From NCBI GenBank assembly GCA_051295955.1, contig JBPDWA010000001.1, positions 496,001-560,000 of the forward strand: a stretch of DNA of 64,000 nt, read 5' to 3'. Origin of the DNA: Enterococcus faecalis_A. Its GTDB lineage: Bacteria > Bacillota > Bacilli > Lactobacillales > Enterococcaceae. Position 1 is the stretch's first letter; each line of letters starts with the position of its first letter. Shown here piece by piece: positions 25,592-34,212 of this stretch. A program made the translations under genes and the position numbers. The notes under the pieces were generated by a model that was not told the DNA's origin, made no database searches, and saw only the letters and a list, made by a program, of their open reading frames with translations.

Positions 25592-26047
25592 ATGTTATTA
25601 ACAAAAAAAGAGTTAATCAATAAAGAGACTGCCGCTAAACTATGGTCTTTGAGTCAGCGAGCATATGCTAATGGATCCCCTTGGACGGTGGATCAATTTG
25701 CTGAGGATTTGTTGCAAGATCATAGTGAATATTTACTATTAACAGAAGATGAGCAATGGTTAGGCTTCGTTGGTTTTCACTTTGTTCTTGATGAAGCGGA
25801 AATTCAACATGTGGTAGTTAGGAAAGACCAACAGCATTGCGGAGTTGGGTTACGTCTAATGGCAGCCTTGAAAGAACATTTACGGCGAATGGCTATCCAG
25901 CAGGTTTTTTTGGAAGTCCGAACATCCAATCTTGCTGCACAAAAACTGTACAAGAAGACGGGATTTAGAAAAGTAGCAATTCGCAAGAATTACTATCAAC
26001 AGCCACAGGAAAATGCACACGTTATGTGTGCAAAATTGAGGAAGTGA
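25592..26047 (+). CDS. Second RimI-like GNAT acetyltransferase
   Basis: 151 residues, starting five bases after rimI. It shares the RimI core (LGFVGFHFV, QHCGVGLRLM, LEVRTSNLAAQKLYKKTGF, RKNYYQQP), so it is a tandem paralogue of the previous gene. The acetyl-CoA loop is slightly altered (QHCGVG). Two RimI-like genes in a row between tsaB and tsaD is, as far as I recall, an enterococcal arrangement. Its substrate is unknown, and the shared operon suggests ribosome or translation-related modification. Confidence 0.8.
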   Translation: MLLTKKELINKETAAKLWSLSQRAYANGSPWTVDQFAEDLLQDHSEYLLLTEDEQWLGFVGFHFVLDEAEIQHVVVRKDQQHCGVGLRLMAALKEHLRRMAIQQVFLEVRTSNLAAQKLYKKTGFRKVAIRKNYYQQPQENAHVMCAKLRK

Positions 26048-26052
26048 AACAG

Positions 26053-27087
26053 ATGACGATTTTTACTAAGGAAAGAAAACTATTGCTGGCAGTTGAAAGT
26101 AGCTGTGACGAAACAAGTGTGGCTGTCGTTGAAGATGGTCATCAGATTTTAGCTAATATTGTCGCTTCACAAATTAAAAGCCATCAACGCTTTGGAGGCG
26201 TCGTTCCAGAAGTAGCCAGCCGTCATCACGTAGAGCAAATTACGATTTGTATTGCCGAAGCCTTAGCAAAAGCTGAGGTAGAGCCTGAAGAATTAAGTGG
26301 GGTTGCGGTTACTTATGGTCCTGGACTAGTGGGAGCTTTGTTGATTGGCTTAGCTGCCGCAAAAGCCTTTGCTTGGGCTCATGAGCTACCTTTAATACCG
26401 GTTAATCATATGGCGGGGCATCTTTATGCAGCGCGTTTTGTGCAGCCCTTAGCCTTTCCTTTAATGGCTTTGTTAGTCAGTGGAGGCCATACGGAATTAG
26501 TTTACATGGAAGCAGATGGTTCCTACAAAATTGTTGGCGAGACACGCGATGATGCAGCTGGAGAAGCGTATGATAAGGTTGGACGCGTTTTAGGTTTGCC
26601 TTATCCAAGTGGCAAAGAAATTGATCGATTGGCACAGGAAGGCCACGATACGTATCATTTTCCGCGAGCAATGCTGAAAGAACCCAACTTTGATTTTAGT
26701 TTCAGCGGCTTGAAGAGTGCCTTCATCAATACAGTCCACAATGCACAGCAACGGGAAGAAGTTTTATCGCAGCAAGATTTAGCAGCGAGTTTTCAAACTA
26801 GTGTCATTGAAGTGTTAGTAGCTAAGACCATCCGTGCTTGTCAAACCTATCCAGTGAAACAGCTGGTGATTGCCGGAGGTGTCGCCGCTAATCAAGGATT
26901 AAGACATGCGATGAATCAAAAAATGCAAGCCGTGTTGCCGGAGATTTCGGTGATCATTCCACCACTGAAATTATGCGGAGATAATGCTGCAATGATTGGT
27001 GCGGCTGCATTTATTGAAGCGGACAAAGGCCAACTTGCCGATTATACATTAAATGCCGATCCAAGTTTGAGCTTTGCACCAATTTAA
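26053..27087 (+). CDS. tsaD: tRNA N6-adenosine threonylcarbamoyltransferase TsaD
   Basis: 344 residues from ATG 26053, which has GAGGAAG upstream; an earlier in-frame ATG would overlap the previous gene by 22 bases. Core motifs: AVESSCDETSVAVV at the start, SHQRFGGVVPEVASRHH, the metal-binding NHMAGHLYAARF, SGGHTELV and CGDNAAMIG. It transfers the threonylcarbamoyl group from TC-AMP to A37 of tRNAs together with TsaB and TsaE. Last gene of the tsaB operon. Confidence 0.96.
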   Translation: MTIFTKERKLLLAVESSCDETSVAVVEDGHQILANIVASQIKSHQRFGGVVPEVASRHHVEQITICIAEALAKAEVEPEELSGVAVTYGPGLVGALLIGLAAAKAFAWAHELPLIPVNHMAGHLYAARFVQPLAFPLMALLVSGGHTELVYMEADGSYKIVGETRDDAAGEAYDKVGRVLGLPYPSGKEIDRLAQEGHDTYHFPRAMLKEPNFDFSFSGLKSAFINTVHNAQQREEVLSQQDLAASFQTSVIEVLVAKTIRACQTYPVKQLVIAGGVAANQGLRHAMNQKMQAVLPEISVIIPPLKLCGDNAAMIGAAAFIEADKGQLADYTLNADPSLSFAPI

Positions 27088-27267
27088 AAAATTTTCACTA
27101 GTAAGTAATGACCGAAACCGAGGTTGAAGTTTTAATGAAATGAGCATTGCCTCCTTTCTTTTAGTACAAGTAAAAAGTGCTGTGGGGCGTTAAGGGATTT
27201 AGTCATCCTGTTTGCTTGACTTTAAAGGAAAAAACAAACTAGACTAGCCAGCTATCAAAAAATTTGT

Positions 27268-27273
27268 TATAAT
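27268..27273 (+). promoter_or_regulatory. -10 box of the argS T-box transcript
   Basis: TATAAT about 25 bases before the T-box leader; no strong -35 is seen. Confidence 0.45.
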
Positions 27274-27297
27274 GTAGGTAGTTTAATAGTTGTTCGA

Positions 27298-27518
27298 AAA
27301 TAAAGAGAGTACTTATTTCAAGTATCTGCCAAGCGAGTTCGGGACGGTGGAAGCCGAACGGGATCGAGATAAGGAAGCGCACTTTTAGAATCTGCTGGAC
27401 AGCAGACGGCTATCACCGTTATCTGATTAAGCTGGTCTATGAAAATAGACAATTAGAGTGGTACCGCGGGCAAATTCTCGTCTCTGATGATTGATGATCA
27501 TCAGAGGCTTTTTTATTT
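27298..27518 (+). promoter_or_regulatory. T-box riboswitch controlling argS
   Basis: The canonical T-box sequence AGAGTGGTACCGCGG lies at 27455-27469. Stem I begins near AAAGAGAGTAC (27302). A GC-rich stem-loop GTTCGGGACGGTGGAAGCCGAAC lies around 27334-27356. The terminator arms TCTCTGATGA/TCATCAGAG (27481-27506) end in CTTTTTTATT. Uncharged tRNA-Arg pairing would favour the antiterminator. A CGC in AAGCGCAC (27378-27380) is a candidate specifier codon, but I cannot fold the RNA to confirm it. Confidence 0.92.
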
Positions 27519-27556
27519 GCACCTGACAAATTATAAGGAAAAATAGGAGGATATCT

Positions 27557-29248
27557 ATGAATAACAAAGAAATCGTAGCCAAAGCGCTTCATAATGCATT
27601 GAATGAAGAACTAAGTTATGAACAAATAATGCAACTATTAGAAACACCCAAATCAGCAGAACATGGCGATGTTGCCTTTCCGAGCTTTTCCTTAGCGAAA
27701 ATCTATCATAAAGCACCGCAACAAATTGCTAGTGAGCTAGCTGAAAAAATTGCGCCAACCAATTTTGAAAAAATAGAAGTGGTCGGTCCTTACTTAAACT
27801 TCTTTATGGATAAAGCAGCAGTCAGTGAGGTAATCATTGGGAAAGTACTGCAAGAAAAAGCAAATTATGGTAACAGTACGGTTGGTTCTAAACGTAATGT
27901 TCCCATTGACATGTCTTCTCCTAATATCGCAAAACCAATTTCAATGGGTCACTTGCGCTCCACAGTTATCGGAAACTCCATTGCTTTTATCATGGAAAAA
28001 ATTGGCTATCAACCGATTCGCATCAATCATCTTGGAGATTGGGGTACTCAGTTTGGCAAGCTAATTGTTGGCTTTAAAAAATGGGGCTCTGCAGAAGCAG
28101 TTAAAGAACAGCCAATTAATGAATTGCTGCGTTTGTACGTTCAATTCCATGAAGAGGCCGAAACACAACCGGAACTAGAGGATGAAGCGCGGGCTTGGTT
28201 TAAAAAATTAGAAGAAGGCGATCAAGAAGCTACTGAGCTGTGGAAATGGTTCCGAGCAGAATCATTAAAAGAGTTCAATAAAATTTATTCTATGTTGGAA
28301 GTATCCTTTGATTCATTTAATGGAGAAGCTTTTTACAATGATAAGATGGACGAAGTGGTTACTCTTTTAGAAGAAAAACATTTATTGACAGAAAACCGCG
28401 GTGCTGAAATTGTTGATTTGTCTGAATATAATTTAAATCCAGCTTTAATCCGCAAATCTGATGGTGCAACGCTTTACATTACACGGGATTTGGCAGCGGC
28501 ACTATACCGGAAACGGACGTATGACTTTGCAAAATCATTGTATGTTGTCGGAAATGAACAAAGCAATCACTTTAAGCAGTTAAAAGCTGTACTAAAAGAA
28601 TTGGGCTTTGACTGGTCGGATGATATGGTACATGTTCCATTTGGTTTAATTACTCAAGGTGGGAAAAAATTATCTACTCGTAAAGGGAAAATTGTACTAT
28701 TAGAAGAAGTTTTAAATGAAGCAGTCAATTTGGCAGCGCAACAAATTAATGAGAAAAATCCTGACTTGGAAAATCGCGAGGAAGTAGCGAAACAAGTAGG
28801 AATTGGTGCCGTAGTCTTCCATGACTTAAAAAATGATCGCTTGAACAATTTTGACTTTGTGTTGGATGAAGTCGTTCGTTTTGAAGGAGAGACTGGTCCT
28901 TATGTTCAATATACCCATGCACGGGCTATGAGTATTTTACGCAAAGCTGAATATGTACCTGATGCTACTCAAATGTATCAGTTAAACGACAAAGATAGTT
29001 GGGAAGTAGTTAAATTATTACAAGCATTCCCAGATACAGTTTTAACGGCAGCTGAAAAATATGAACCATCTATCATTGCTAAACATGCTATCCATTTGGC
29101 GCAAGCCTTTAACAAATATTATGCACACGTGAAAATTTTAGTGGATGACCAAGAAAAAACAGCTCGCTTAGCTTTAGTAGCTGCAGTAGCTATTGTTTTA
29201 AAAGAAGATTTACGTTTGTTAGGACTTTATGCACCACAAGAAATGTAA
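27557..29248 (+). CDS. argS: Arginyl-tRNA synthetase
   Basis: 563 residues, GGAGG before the ATG. Class I synthetase: the HIGH-type signature lies in SSPNIAKPISMGHLRST, and the KMSKS equivalent is KKLSTRKGKIV. The N-terminal Add1 domain (about 1-105) and the C-terminal DALR anticodon-binding domain (about 440-563, starting ARAMSILRKAE and with FNKYYAHVKIL) are present. It charges tRNA-Arg. Expression is controlled by the T-box leader directly upstream. Confidence 0.97.
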   Translation: MNNKEIVAKALHNALNEELSYEQIMQLLETPKSAEHGDVAFPSFSLAKIYHKAPQQIASELAEKIAPTNFEKIEVVGPYLNFFMDKAAVSEVIIGKVLQEKANYGNSTVGSKRNVPIDMSSPNIAKPISMGHLRSTVIGNSIAFIMEKIGYQPIRINHLGDWGTQFGKLIVGFKKWGSAEAVKEQPINELLRLYVQFHEEAETQPELEDEARAWFKKLEEGDQEATELWKWFRAESLKEFNKIYSMLEVSFDSFNGEAFYNDKMDEVVTLLEEKHLLTENRGAEIVDLSEYNLNPALIRKSDGATLYITRDLAAALYRKRTYDFAKSLYVVGNEQSNHFKQLKAVLKELGFDWSDDMVHVPFGLITQGGKKLSTRKGKIVLLEEVLNEAVNLAAQQINEKNPDLENREEVAKQVGIGAVVFHDLKNDRLNNFDFVLDEVVRFEGETGPYVQYTHARAMSILRKAEYVPDATQMYQLNDKDSWEVVKLLQAFPDTVLTAAEKYEPSIIAKHAIHLAQAFNKYYAHVKILVDDQEKTARLALVAAVAIVLKEDLRLLGLYAPQEM

Positions 29249-29273
29249 TAAGAGTCATTGATAAACAGGAAGT

Positions 29274-29302
29274 GAAGGAGAAACTAGTTTCTCCTTCTTT
29301 TT
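29274..29302 (+). terminator. Terminator of argS
   Basis: Perfect arms GAAGGAGAAACT and AGTTTCTCCTTC followed by TTTTTA, 25 bases after the argS stop. Confidence 0.9.
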
Positions 29303-30208
29303 ATACACACGGTTATACAAGAGGGATGTACCAAGCGTTAAGGTCCGAGCTATGGGGGAAAAGATGCGCATTAAAATAGCATTTTCTCTTGAGGGGATTT
29401 TGTAAAATTGCCGTTGAATCTGACTGATGACCCCGTTTAAGAGAAGTTGAGCTAACAAATGCTACTAGTGGCCGGACCTATAAAAAAATATAATTGTATA
29501 TATGATATGGGTTGATCATCATGATTGACCTATTTTTTTCATAAAGAAAAACAAAGTGTATCACTTTATTCATCATCTGACTTATAAGTTTCAGATACTA
29601 GTCCTTTGAATTTATTGAAAAAAACTTCTCTATTGGCAAAACTAAAGAGTTTTTTAAATAAAGAAATGGTCAAATCAATGAGCAGTTGCTGAAGAAGTTT
29701 CATGCTCATCAAGAAGATGCATATTCTGATAGATGGTCGAAGAAGTACGCAATGAACAGAAGTGGTTAGTTAAGTAAGAAGAAGTTTACATAAAGTTTGA
29801 TAATCCGAAGAAGAAGCGGCCTTTATCCCCATCATTTCTCTTGCTGTAACTGTAAGAAATACACAAGCATTGAAGAGAGACGGTGGGCTAGTAAATTCAG
29901 CAGATGAACTTTCAAAAAGAAGGGTAAACTGTAACGCTAAGCATACGATTGGTATAGCAGTGTTCATCTGTATTGATCAATAAAACCTAACTAAGTTTTT
30001 AAGCAAAAAAATATGGTAGAGAGAGGCAAACTGAGACTATTTGGTTCTATTCAAATGATGTTTATTAAACGAACGGCTGCATAGATGTTAAGCATTTGTT
30101 AAAGTTTTATTACAGCTTTTACAAAACCTAGTATTTCTGAAATTCTAGTGCTATACTCAAACCAACTTAAAATTTGATTTTTGTTAAGAAAAGGTGGATC
30201 CTGCGATA
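29303..30208. other. Non-coding stretch of about 0.9 kb
   Basis: No gene accepted. A second hairpin (GGTTGATCATCATGATTGACC, about 29509-29529, then TATTTTTTT) looks like another terminator. Plus-strand fragments around 29805-29960 read like decayed protein (AAFIPIISLAVTVRNTQAL), and a minus-strand frame at 29770-29967 lacks start signals. Confidence 0.4.
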
Positions 30209-30712
30209 ATGAGTGAGAACTGGCGCGAAGATAAAGAGTATATGTCTTATGTGGAAGACTTGCTGGCAACAGAAGAAGTTCAACGATTAGCGAACTATAC
30301 GCAACATGTTCATTCAACGCGTTTGGAACATTCTATCAGTGTTTCTTATTATAGTTATAAACTAGCAAAACGTTGGCATGGCGATGCTAAAGCTACGGCT
30401 CGTGCGGGCTTATTGCATGATTTGTTTTATTATGATTGGCGTACTACTAAATTTGATGAAGGCACGCATGCTTATGTTCATCCGCGGATTGCAGTGAAAA
30501 ATGCTGAAAAAATTACGGAATTATCTGATTTAGAGCGAGATATTATCATAAAACATATGTGGGGAGCTACTGTTGCTCCACCTAAGTATAAAGAAAGTTA
30601 CATTGTTACATTTGTCGATAAGTATTGTGCCGTCAAAGAAGCTTCGTTGCCAATGACAGCTGCAATAAAAAATCGTTGGAAACGTTACTTTGGTACCGAC
30701 CAATCAGTATAA
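30209..30712 (+). CDS. HD-domain phosphohydrolase
   Basis: 167 residues from ATG 30209; a GTG five codons earlier is alternative. The HD-domain metal ligands are in STRLEHSISVSYYSY (first His), ARAGLLHDLFYYD (the HD pair) and a later Asp in VTFVDKYC. The conserved DWR, YVHPRIAV and HMWGATVAPPKY stretches resemble the enterococcal HD-domain family whose substrate is undefined, possibly nucleotides. The gene stands alone, with a 520-base non-coding stretch after it. Confidence 0.8.
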   Translation: MSENWREDKEYMSYVEDLLATEEVQRLANYTQHVHSTRLEHSISVSYYSYKLAKRWHGDAKATARAGLLHDLFYYDWRTTKFDEGTHAYVHPRIAVKNAEKITELSDLERDIIIKHMWGATVAPPKYKESYIVTFVDKYCAVKEASLPMTAAIKNRWKRYFGTDQSV

Positions 30713-31190
30713 GCTGAGGAGCCTTTCGAAACGTTTTCTCATCAAAAATTACTACACTTGCAAAGAAAAAGTTATTATCTGTCTCAGCTAGTAGGTGATA
30801 AATAAATACGTTCTATCGTCATTCTTCAAGATTGATGATAAGGCATATTTGTTTGTCGTATTTACTGATATGAATTGCAGATTTTATTCATTCAAAGAGC
30901 TACCAGGGTTATGCAGGCTTGACAAACGATAAGAATTGGAATAGTCTCGAAAAAGAGAAGCCGGCGTTGTAAGGTCAGTTTTTTGATAAAGAGAGTGGTT
31001 TACATTACAATCGCTTCTGCTGCTATGATCCCTATTTGAAGTTGTTTATAGTCAGGAATCGATCGGGCTGAATTCATACTAGTGTTTAGTTAATCTGTTC
31101 AGTTGTATTGGTATAGTGGCTGGCGACAGGCTTGTTTTCTCATCCTTCTATAGTTAAATTAAAAGTTTCTATGGAAAAACTATTTTTTTA
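30713..31190. other. Non-coding stretch before the fluoride riboswitch
   Basis: No start-supported ORF on either strand and no clear terminator. It looks like decayed sequence. Confidence 0.35.
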
Positions 31191-31219
31191 TTGCAGTCCT
31201 TATGAAAGCATGCTATATT
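31191..31219 (+). promoter_or_regulatory. Promoter of the fluoride riboswitch transcript
   Basis: TTGCAG (31191-31196), a 17-base spacer and TATATT (31214-31219) with an extended TG two bases before it. Confidence 0.65.
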
Positions 31220-31240
31220 TCTTATAGTTACATATTTGAT

Positions 31241-31330
31241 GGTGATGGTGTTCACCGACAACTATTTATTGCGAGATAAATTAATGACGCCTATCAAACA
31301 GGATCAGTGTATCCTTTTGGTAGGCGTTTT
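31241..31330 (+). promoter_or_regulatory. Fluoride (crcB-type) riboswitch with terminator
   Basis: The aptamer opens GGTGATGGTGTTCACC (31241-31256) and closes with AATGACGCCTATC (31283-31295), the conserved ends of the fluoride motif. The 3' aptamer strand ACGCCTATCAAA (31287-31298) can instead pair with TTTTGGTAGGCGT (31315-31327), which is followed by TTTTCTTT. Fluoride binding would hold the aptamer and prevent this terminator, so the CLC gene is switched on by fluoride. Confidence 0.9.
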
Positions 31331-31378
31331 CTTTGTGTAAGCAGTTAAAAAAATAAATGATCAAAAGGAGTCGGGCAG

Positions 31379-32653
31379 ATGAATAAAGAAATAGAACAAG
31401 TCAAGATTGTAGCAGGCTATATGACAAAATGGTTAGTAATCACTGCTATTATAGGAGGAATTATGGGGATTTTGTCAGCATTTTTTTTAAACAGCTTAAC
31501 TTGGGTTACAAGTGTTCGGGAAGCGCAACCTTGGTTACTGTTTTTATTACCAATAAGTGGTGTAGTATTTACCTTTTTATATGAGCATTACGGACAAAAT
31601 TCAAGTCGAGGCAATAATTTAGTTATTGATCAAGGCAATGGCGGTGAAGAAGCAATTCCTTTACGTTTAATACCGTTGACATTATTTGGAACGATTACGA
31701 CTCATTTATTTGGTGGATCGGTGGGTCGTGAAGGAACGGCCGTTCAAATGGGCGGAGCAGTGGCTCATACAGTCGGAAAATTGTTTCATTTATCAGCTTT
31801 AGAACGCCAAATTGTGATTATTAGCGGGATTAGCGCTGGGTTTAGTTCAGTGTTTGGCACACCGCTGGCAGGAACTATTTTTGGTTTGGAAGTTCTAACT
31901 ATCGGCAAAATGCGTTCAGAAGCAATTTTTCCCAGTTTTTTTGCGGGTTTTTTTGCAAATTTAGTGACAGAATCTTTTGGTGTCACCCATCTTCACTATC
32001 AAATGGGACCAATTCCTGCTTGGTCTGTTGGATTATTTATTAAAGTCTTTGTGGCAGCGATCTGTTTTGGTGTAATCGGTTGGTTGTTCAGTCGTTCAAT
32101 TGTTTTACTAAAAAAAACATATAGTCACTGGTTTTCTCAGCCGCTATGGCGAGCCTTTATTGGTGCCAGTTTGGTTGTTCTTGCAGTTGGATTATTAAAT
32201 AATCAACGATACCTTGGATTGAGTTTGCCGTTGTTAAATGATGCATTTGCTGGAACGGCTCATACCTTTGATTTTGTTGGAAAGCTCTTTTTTACAGTAC
32301 TGTCTTTAGGCGCTGGCTTTCAAGGAGGCGAAGTTACTCCCTTATTTGAAATTGGTGCTACATTGGGAAGTACATTGGCTCAACTGCTACATGTGTCAAT
32401 TCCGTTTTTAGCTGGCTTAGGGTTTATTGGTGTTTTTTCCGGAGCTACTAATACGCCAATTGCTTGTTTTGTGATGGGAATTGAATTATTTGGTAGTCAA
32501 GCAGCGGTGTTCTTCTTTATGGTTTGTTTGATTAGTTTTTTGTGTTCAGGTAATACTGGTATCTATGGCGCGCAACAACGAACATATCGAAAAGGCTCAA
32601 CGGACTATCCTTTATTAACAGCTTGGAAGAATAAACGTTCACGTTCGAAATAG
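31379..32653 (+). CDS. CLC-F type fluoride/proton antiporter
   Basis: 424 residues, AAAAGGAG before ATG. About ten membrane segments with the CLC landmarks GGSVGREGTAVQMGGAV, GISAGFSSVFGTPLAGTIFGLEV, GAGFQGGEVTPLFEIG and GVFSGATNTPIACFVMGIE. The first pore loop reads SSRGNNLVIDQ instead of the GSGIP of chloride CLCs, which is characteristic of the fluoride-exporting CLC-F clade. The fluoride riboswitch in its leader supports the same function: removal of toxic fluoride. The call of fluoride over chloride is therefore from two independent signals. Confidence 0.92.
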   Translation: MNKEIEQVKIVAGYMTKWLVITAIIGGIMGILSAFFLNSLTWVTSVREAQPWLLFLLPISGVVFTFLYEHYGQNSSRGNNLVIDQGNGGEEAIPLRLIPLTLFGTITTHLFGGSVGREGTAVQMGGAVAHTVGKLFHLSALERQIVIISGISAGFSSVFGTPLAGTIFGLEVLTIGKMRSEAIFPSFFAGFFANLVTESFGVTHLHYQMGPIPAWSVGLFIKVFVAAICFGVIGWLFSRSIVLLKKTYSHWFSQPLWRAFIGASLVVLAVGLLNNQRYLGLSLPLLNDAFAGTAHTFDFVGKLFFTVLSLGAGFQGGEVTPLFEIGATLGSTLAQLLHVSIPFLAGLGFIGVFSGATNTPIACFVMGIELFGSQAAVFFFMVCLISFLCSGNTGIYGAQQRTYRKGSTDYPLLTAWKNKRSRSK

Positions 32654-32701
32654 CGTATTTTTTATTCAACTATGATAAAATTAAGGCTATGAGGTGAGAA
32701 C

Positions 32702-32980
32702 ATGAAAGAGTATCAATATCCATTGGATTTAGATTGGACGACAGAGGAAATGGTACACGTGACTAATATGTGGTCTGCAGTTGAACAAGCCTACGAAACA
32801 GGAATTTCTACTGAAAAATTTTTGGCTGCCTATAAAGAGTTTAAAACAGTTATTAATAGTATTGGTGAAGAAAAGCGTTTAGGCCGTGAATTTGAACAAG
32901 TTTCTGGTTATTCATTATATCGTGCCGTTTCGCAAGCCAAAAAACAACCGCAAGGGAAACTAAAATTAGGAGATGAGTAG
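32702..32980 (+). CDS. UPF0223 family protein (YktA-like)
   Basis: 92 residues, GAGGTGAG before the ATG. YQYPLDLDWTTEEMV at the start, KEFKTVINSIGEEKRLGREFEQVSGYSLYRAV in the middle: the full UPF0223 pattern. Small helical cytoplasmic protein of unknown function. The start of the inositol-phosphatase gene lies three bases beyond its stop, and B. subtilis has the same yktA-yktC pairing as I recall. Confidence 0.9.
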   Translation: MKEYQYPLDLDWTTEEMVHVTNMWSAVEQAYETGISTEKFLAAYKEFKTVINSIGEEKRLGREFEQVSGYSLYRAVSQAKKQPQGKLKLGDE

Positions 32981-32983
32981 TTG

Positions 32984-33766
32984 ATGAATACCCAATTTGT
33001 TTCAGAAATTAAGGGTTGGATTTATGAAGCCGCCGAAGCCATTCGCAAGAATTTGAAGCAAGAATTAACCATTCAAGAAAAGTCCAGTCGCACGGATTTA
33101 GTAACGAATATGGATGAACAAACCCAGGAATTTTTAATGAACAAAATCCAAACGCACTATCCGACTGATCAGATTTTAGGGGAAGAAAAAGGGTTTACGA
33201 AGGTAGCTTCCTTTGCAGGACGCGTGTGGATCATCGATCCGATTGACGGTACGTTAAATTTTGTGTTGGAAAAAGAAAATTTTTGTATCATGTTGGCCGT
33301 CTATGAAGATGGCATCGGTCAATTAGGTTTTATCTATGATGTGATGAAAGATGAAATGTATTGGGGCGGTAAAGGGGCTGGTGTATTTGTTAATGATCAA
33401 AGAATGGCACCGCCGTCCAAGCATCAGCTTTCTGCTGGCTTATTTGGGATGAATGCTTATATGTATGGCGAAAATCTGTATCATGCTAGAGAGATCGGTC
33501 GGGCGAGCATGGGAATCCGTGTCAGCGGTTGTGCTGGGCTAGAATTGATTGCAATGCTTAAAGGCAACCATGTTGGTTATTTGTCAAAGTTAAATCCTTG
33601 GGATTATGCCGCTGGATTAGTCTTGCTGGAAGAATTTGGCTTTAAATACGCTACTGCTTGTGGAAAACCACTGGCTTTTAGCGGTCAAGAATACTTTTTG
33701 GCTGCTTCACCGGCTGCTTATGATGAAATCATGGATACTTACATTCAAGAATCGGAAAATCATTAG
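32984..33766 (+). CDS. Inositol monophosphatase family protein (YktC-like)
   Basis: 260 residues from ATG 32984 (TTG 32981 also possible). Lithium-sensitive phosphatase motifs: EEKGF holds the first metal-binding acid, WIIDPIDGTLNF the metal site and GTxN, and LNPWDYAAGLVLLEEFG the second Asp. The fold and length agree with bacterial IMPases such as SuhB and B. subtilis YktC. Substrates could be inositol phosphates, NADP or other small phosphates; the sequence does not decide it. Co-transcribed with the UPF0223 gene. Confidence 0.9.
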   Translation: MNTQFVSEIKGWIYEAAEAIRKNLKQELTIQEKSSRTDLVTNMDEQTQEFLMNKIQTHYPTDQILGEEKGFTKVASFAGRVWIIDPIDGTLNFVLEKENFCIMLAVYEDGIGQLGFIYDVMKDEMYWGGKGAGVFVNDQRMAPPSKHQLSAGLFGMNAYMYGENLYHAREIGRASMGIRVSGCAGLELIAMLKGNHVGYLSKLNPWDYAAGLVLLEEFGFKYATACGKPLAFSGQEYFLAASPAAYDEIMDTYIQESENH

Positions 33767-34212
33767 TTCTCTCCGCATAATATGAGAGTAACTGTTTATC
33801 AAACCTTTATGGTAGTTGGCAGCCATTACTACCTTCAGTGAGGCCTCATTTTGAGTCAGTTCACTGAAGTTTTTTCTTTGTCCAATTTTTTATTAATCTA
33901 CTCAGGGAGTCTTGGCGAAAGCCAACAGACCTGAGTCGAGGTACAGACTCTGAACAACTAGCTATTTTCCGCTTAAAACCAATCAACGAATTGGACTATT
34001 TACGATTGGAAATTCCTGATTCCTGTCAGTAACTAAAGGGAAATCTATGTAAATAAATGAAAGAGATTTACTAGAAAACATAGAGGAAAACTAAAGTTTT
34101 CACTCACTTTGAAAGTTTTAGGCTGTATTTCATGAAAAAATCTGTTATAATAAAAAGTCGGATTTAATGCATAAGAGATGCAAGAGCTTAGACAAGATAA
34201 GGAGTAATTAAT
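33767..34212. other. Non-coding stretch before typA
   Basis: It contains the terminator at 33833-33876 and, near the end, a TATAAT (34146-34151) that is the likely -10 of typA. The centre shows nothing recognisable. Confidence 0.5.
33833..33876 (+). terminator. Terminator after the inositol-phosphatase gene
   Basis: Arms CTTCAGTGA and TCACTGAAG, followed by TTTTTTC. Confidence 0.85.

Noticed and set aside
29770..29967. Minus-strand 65-codon frame with a hydrophobic N-terminus
   Set aside because: No ribosome binding site and no family resemblance; the opposite strand shows equally plausible decayed coding sequence.
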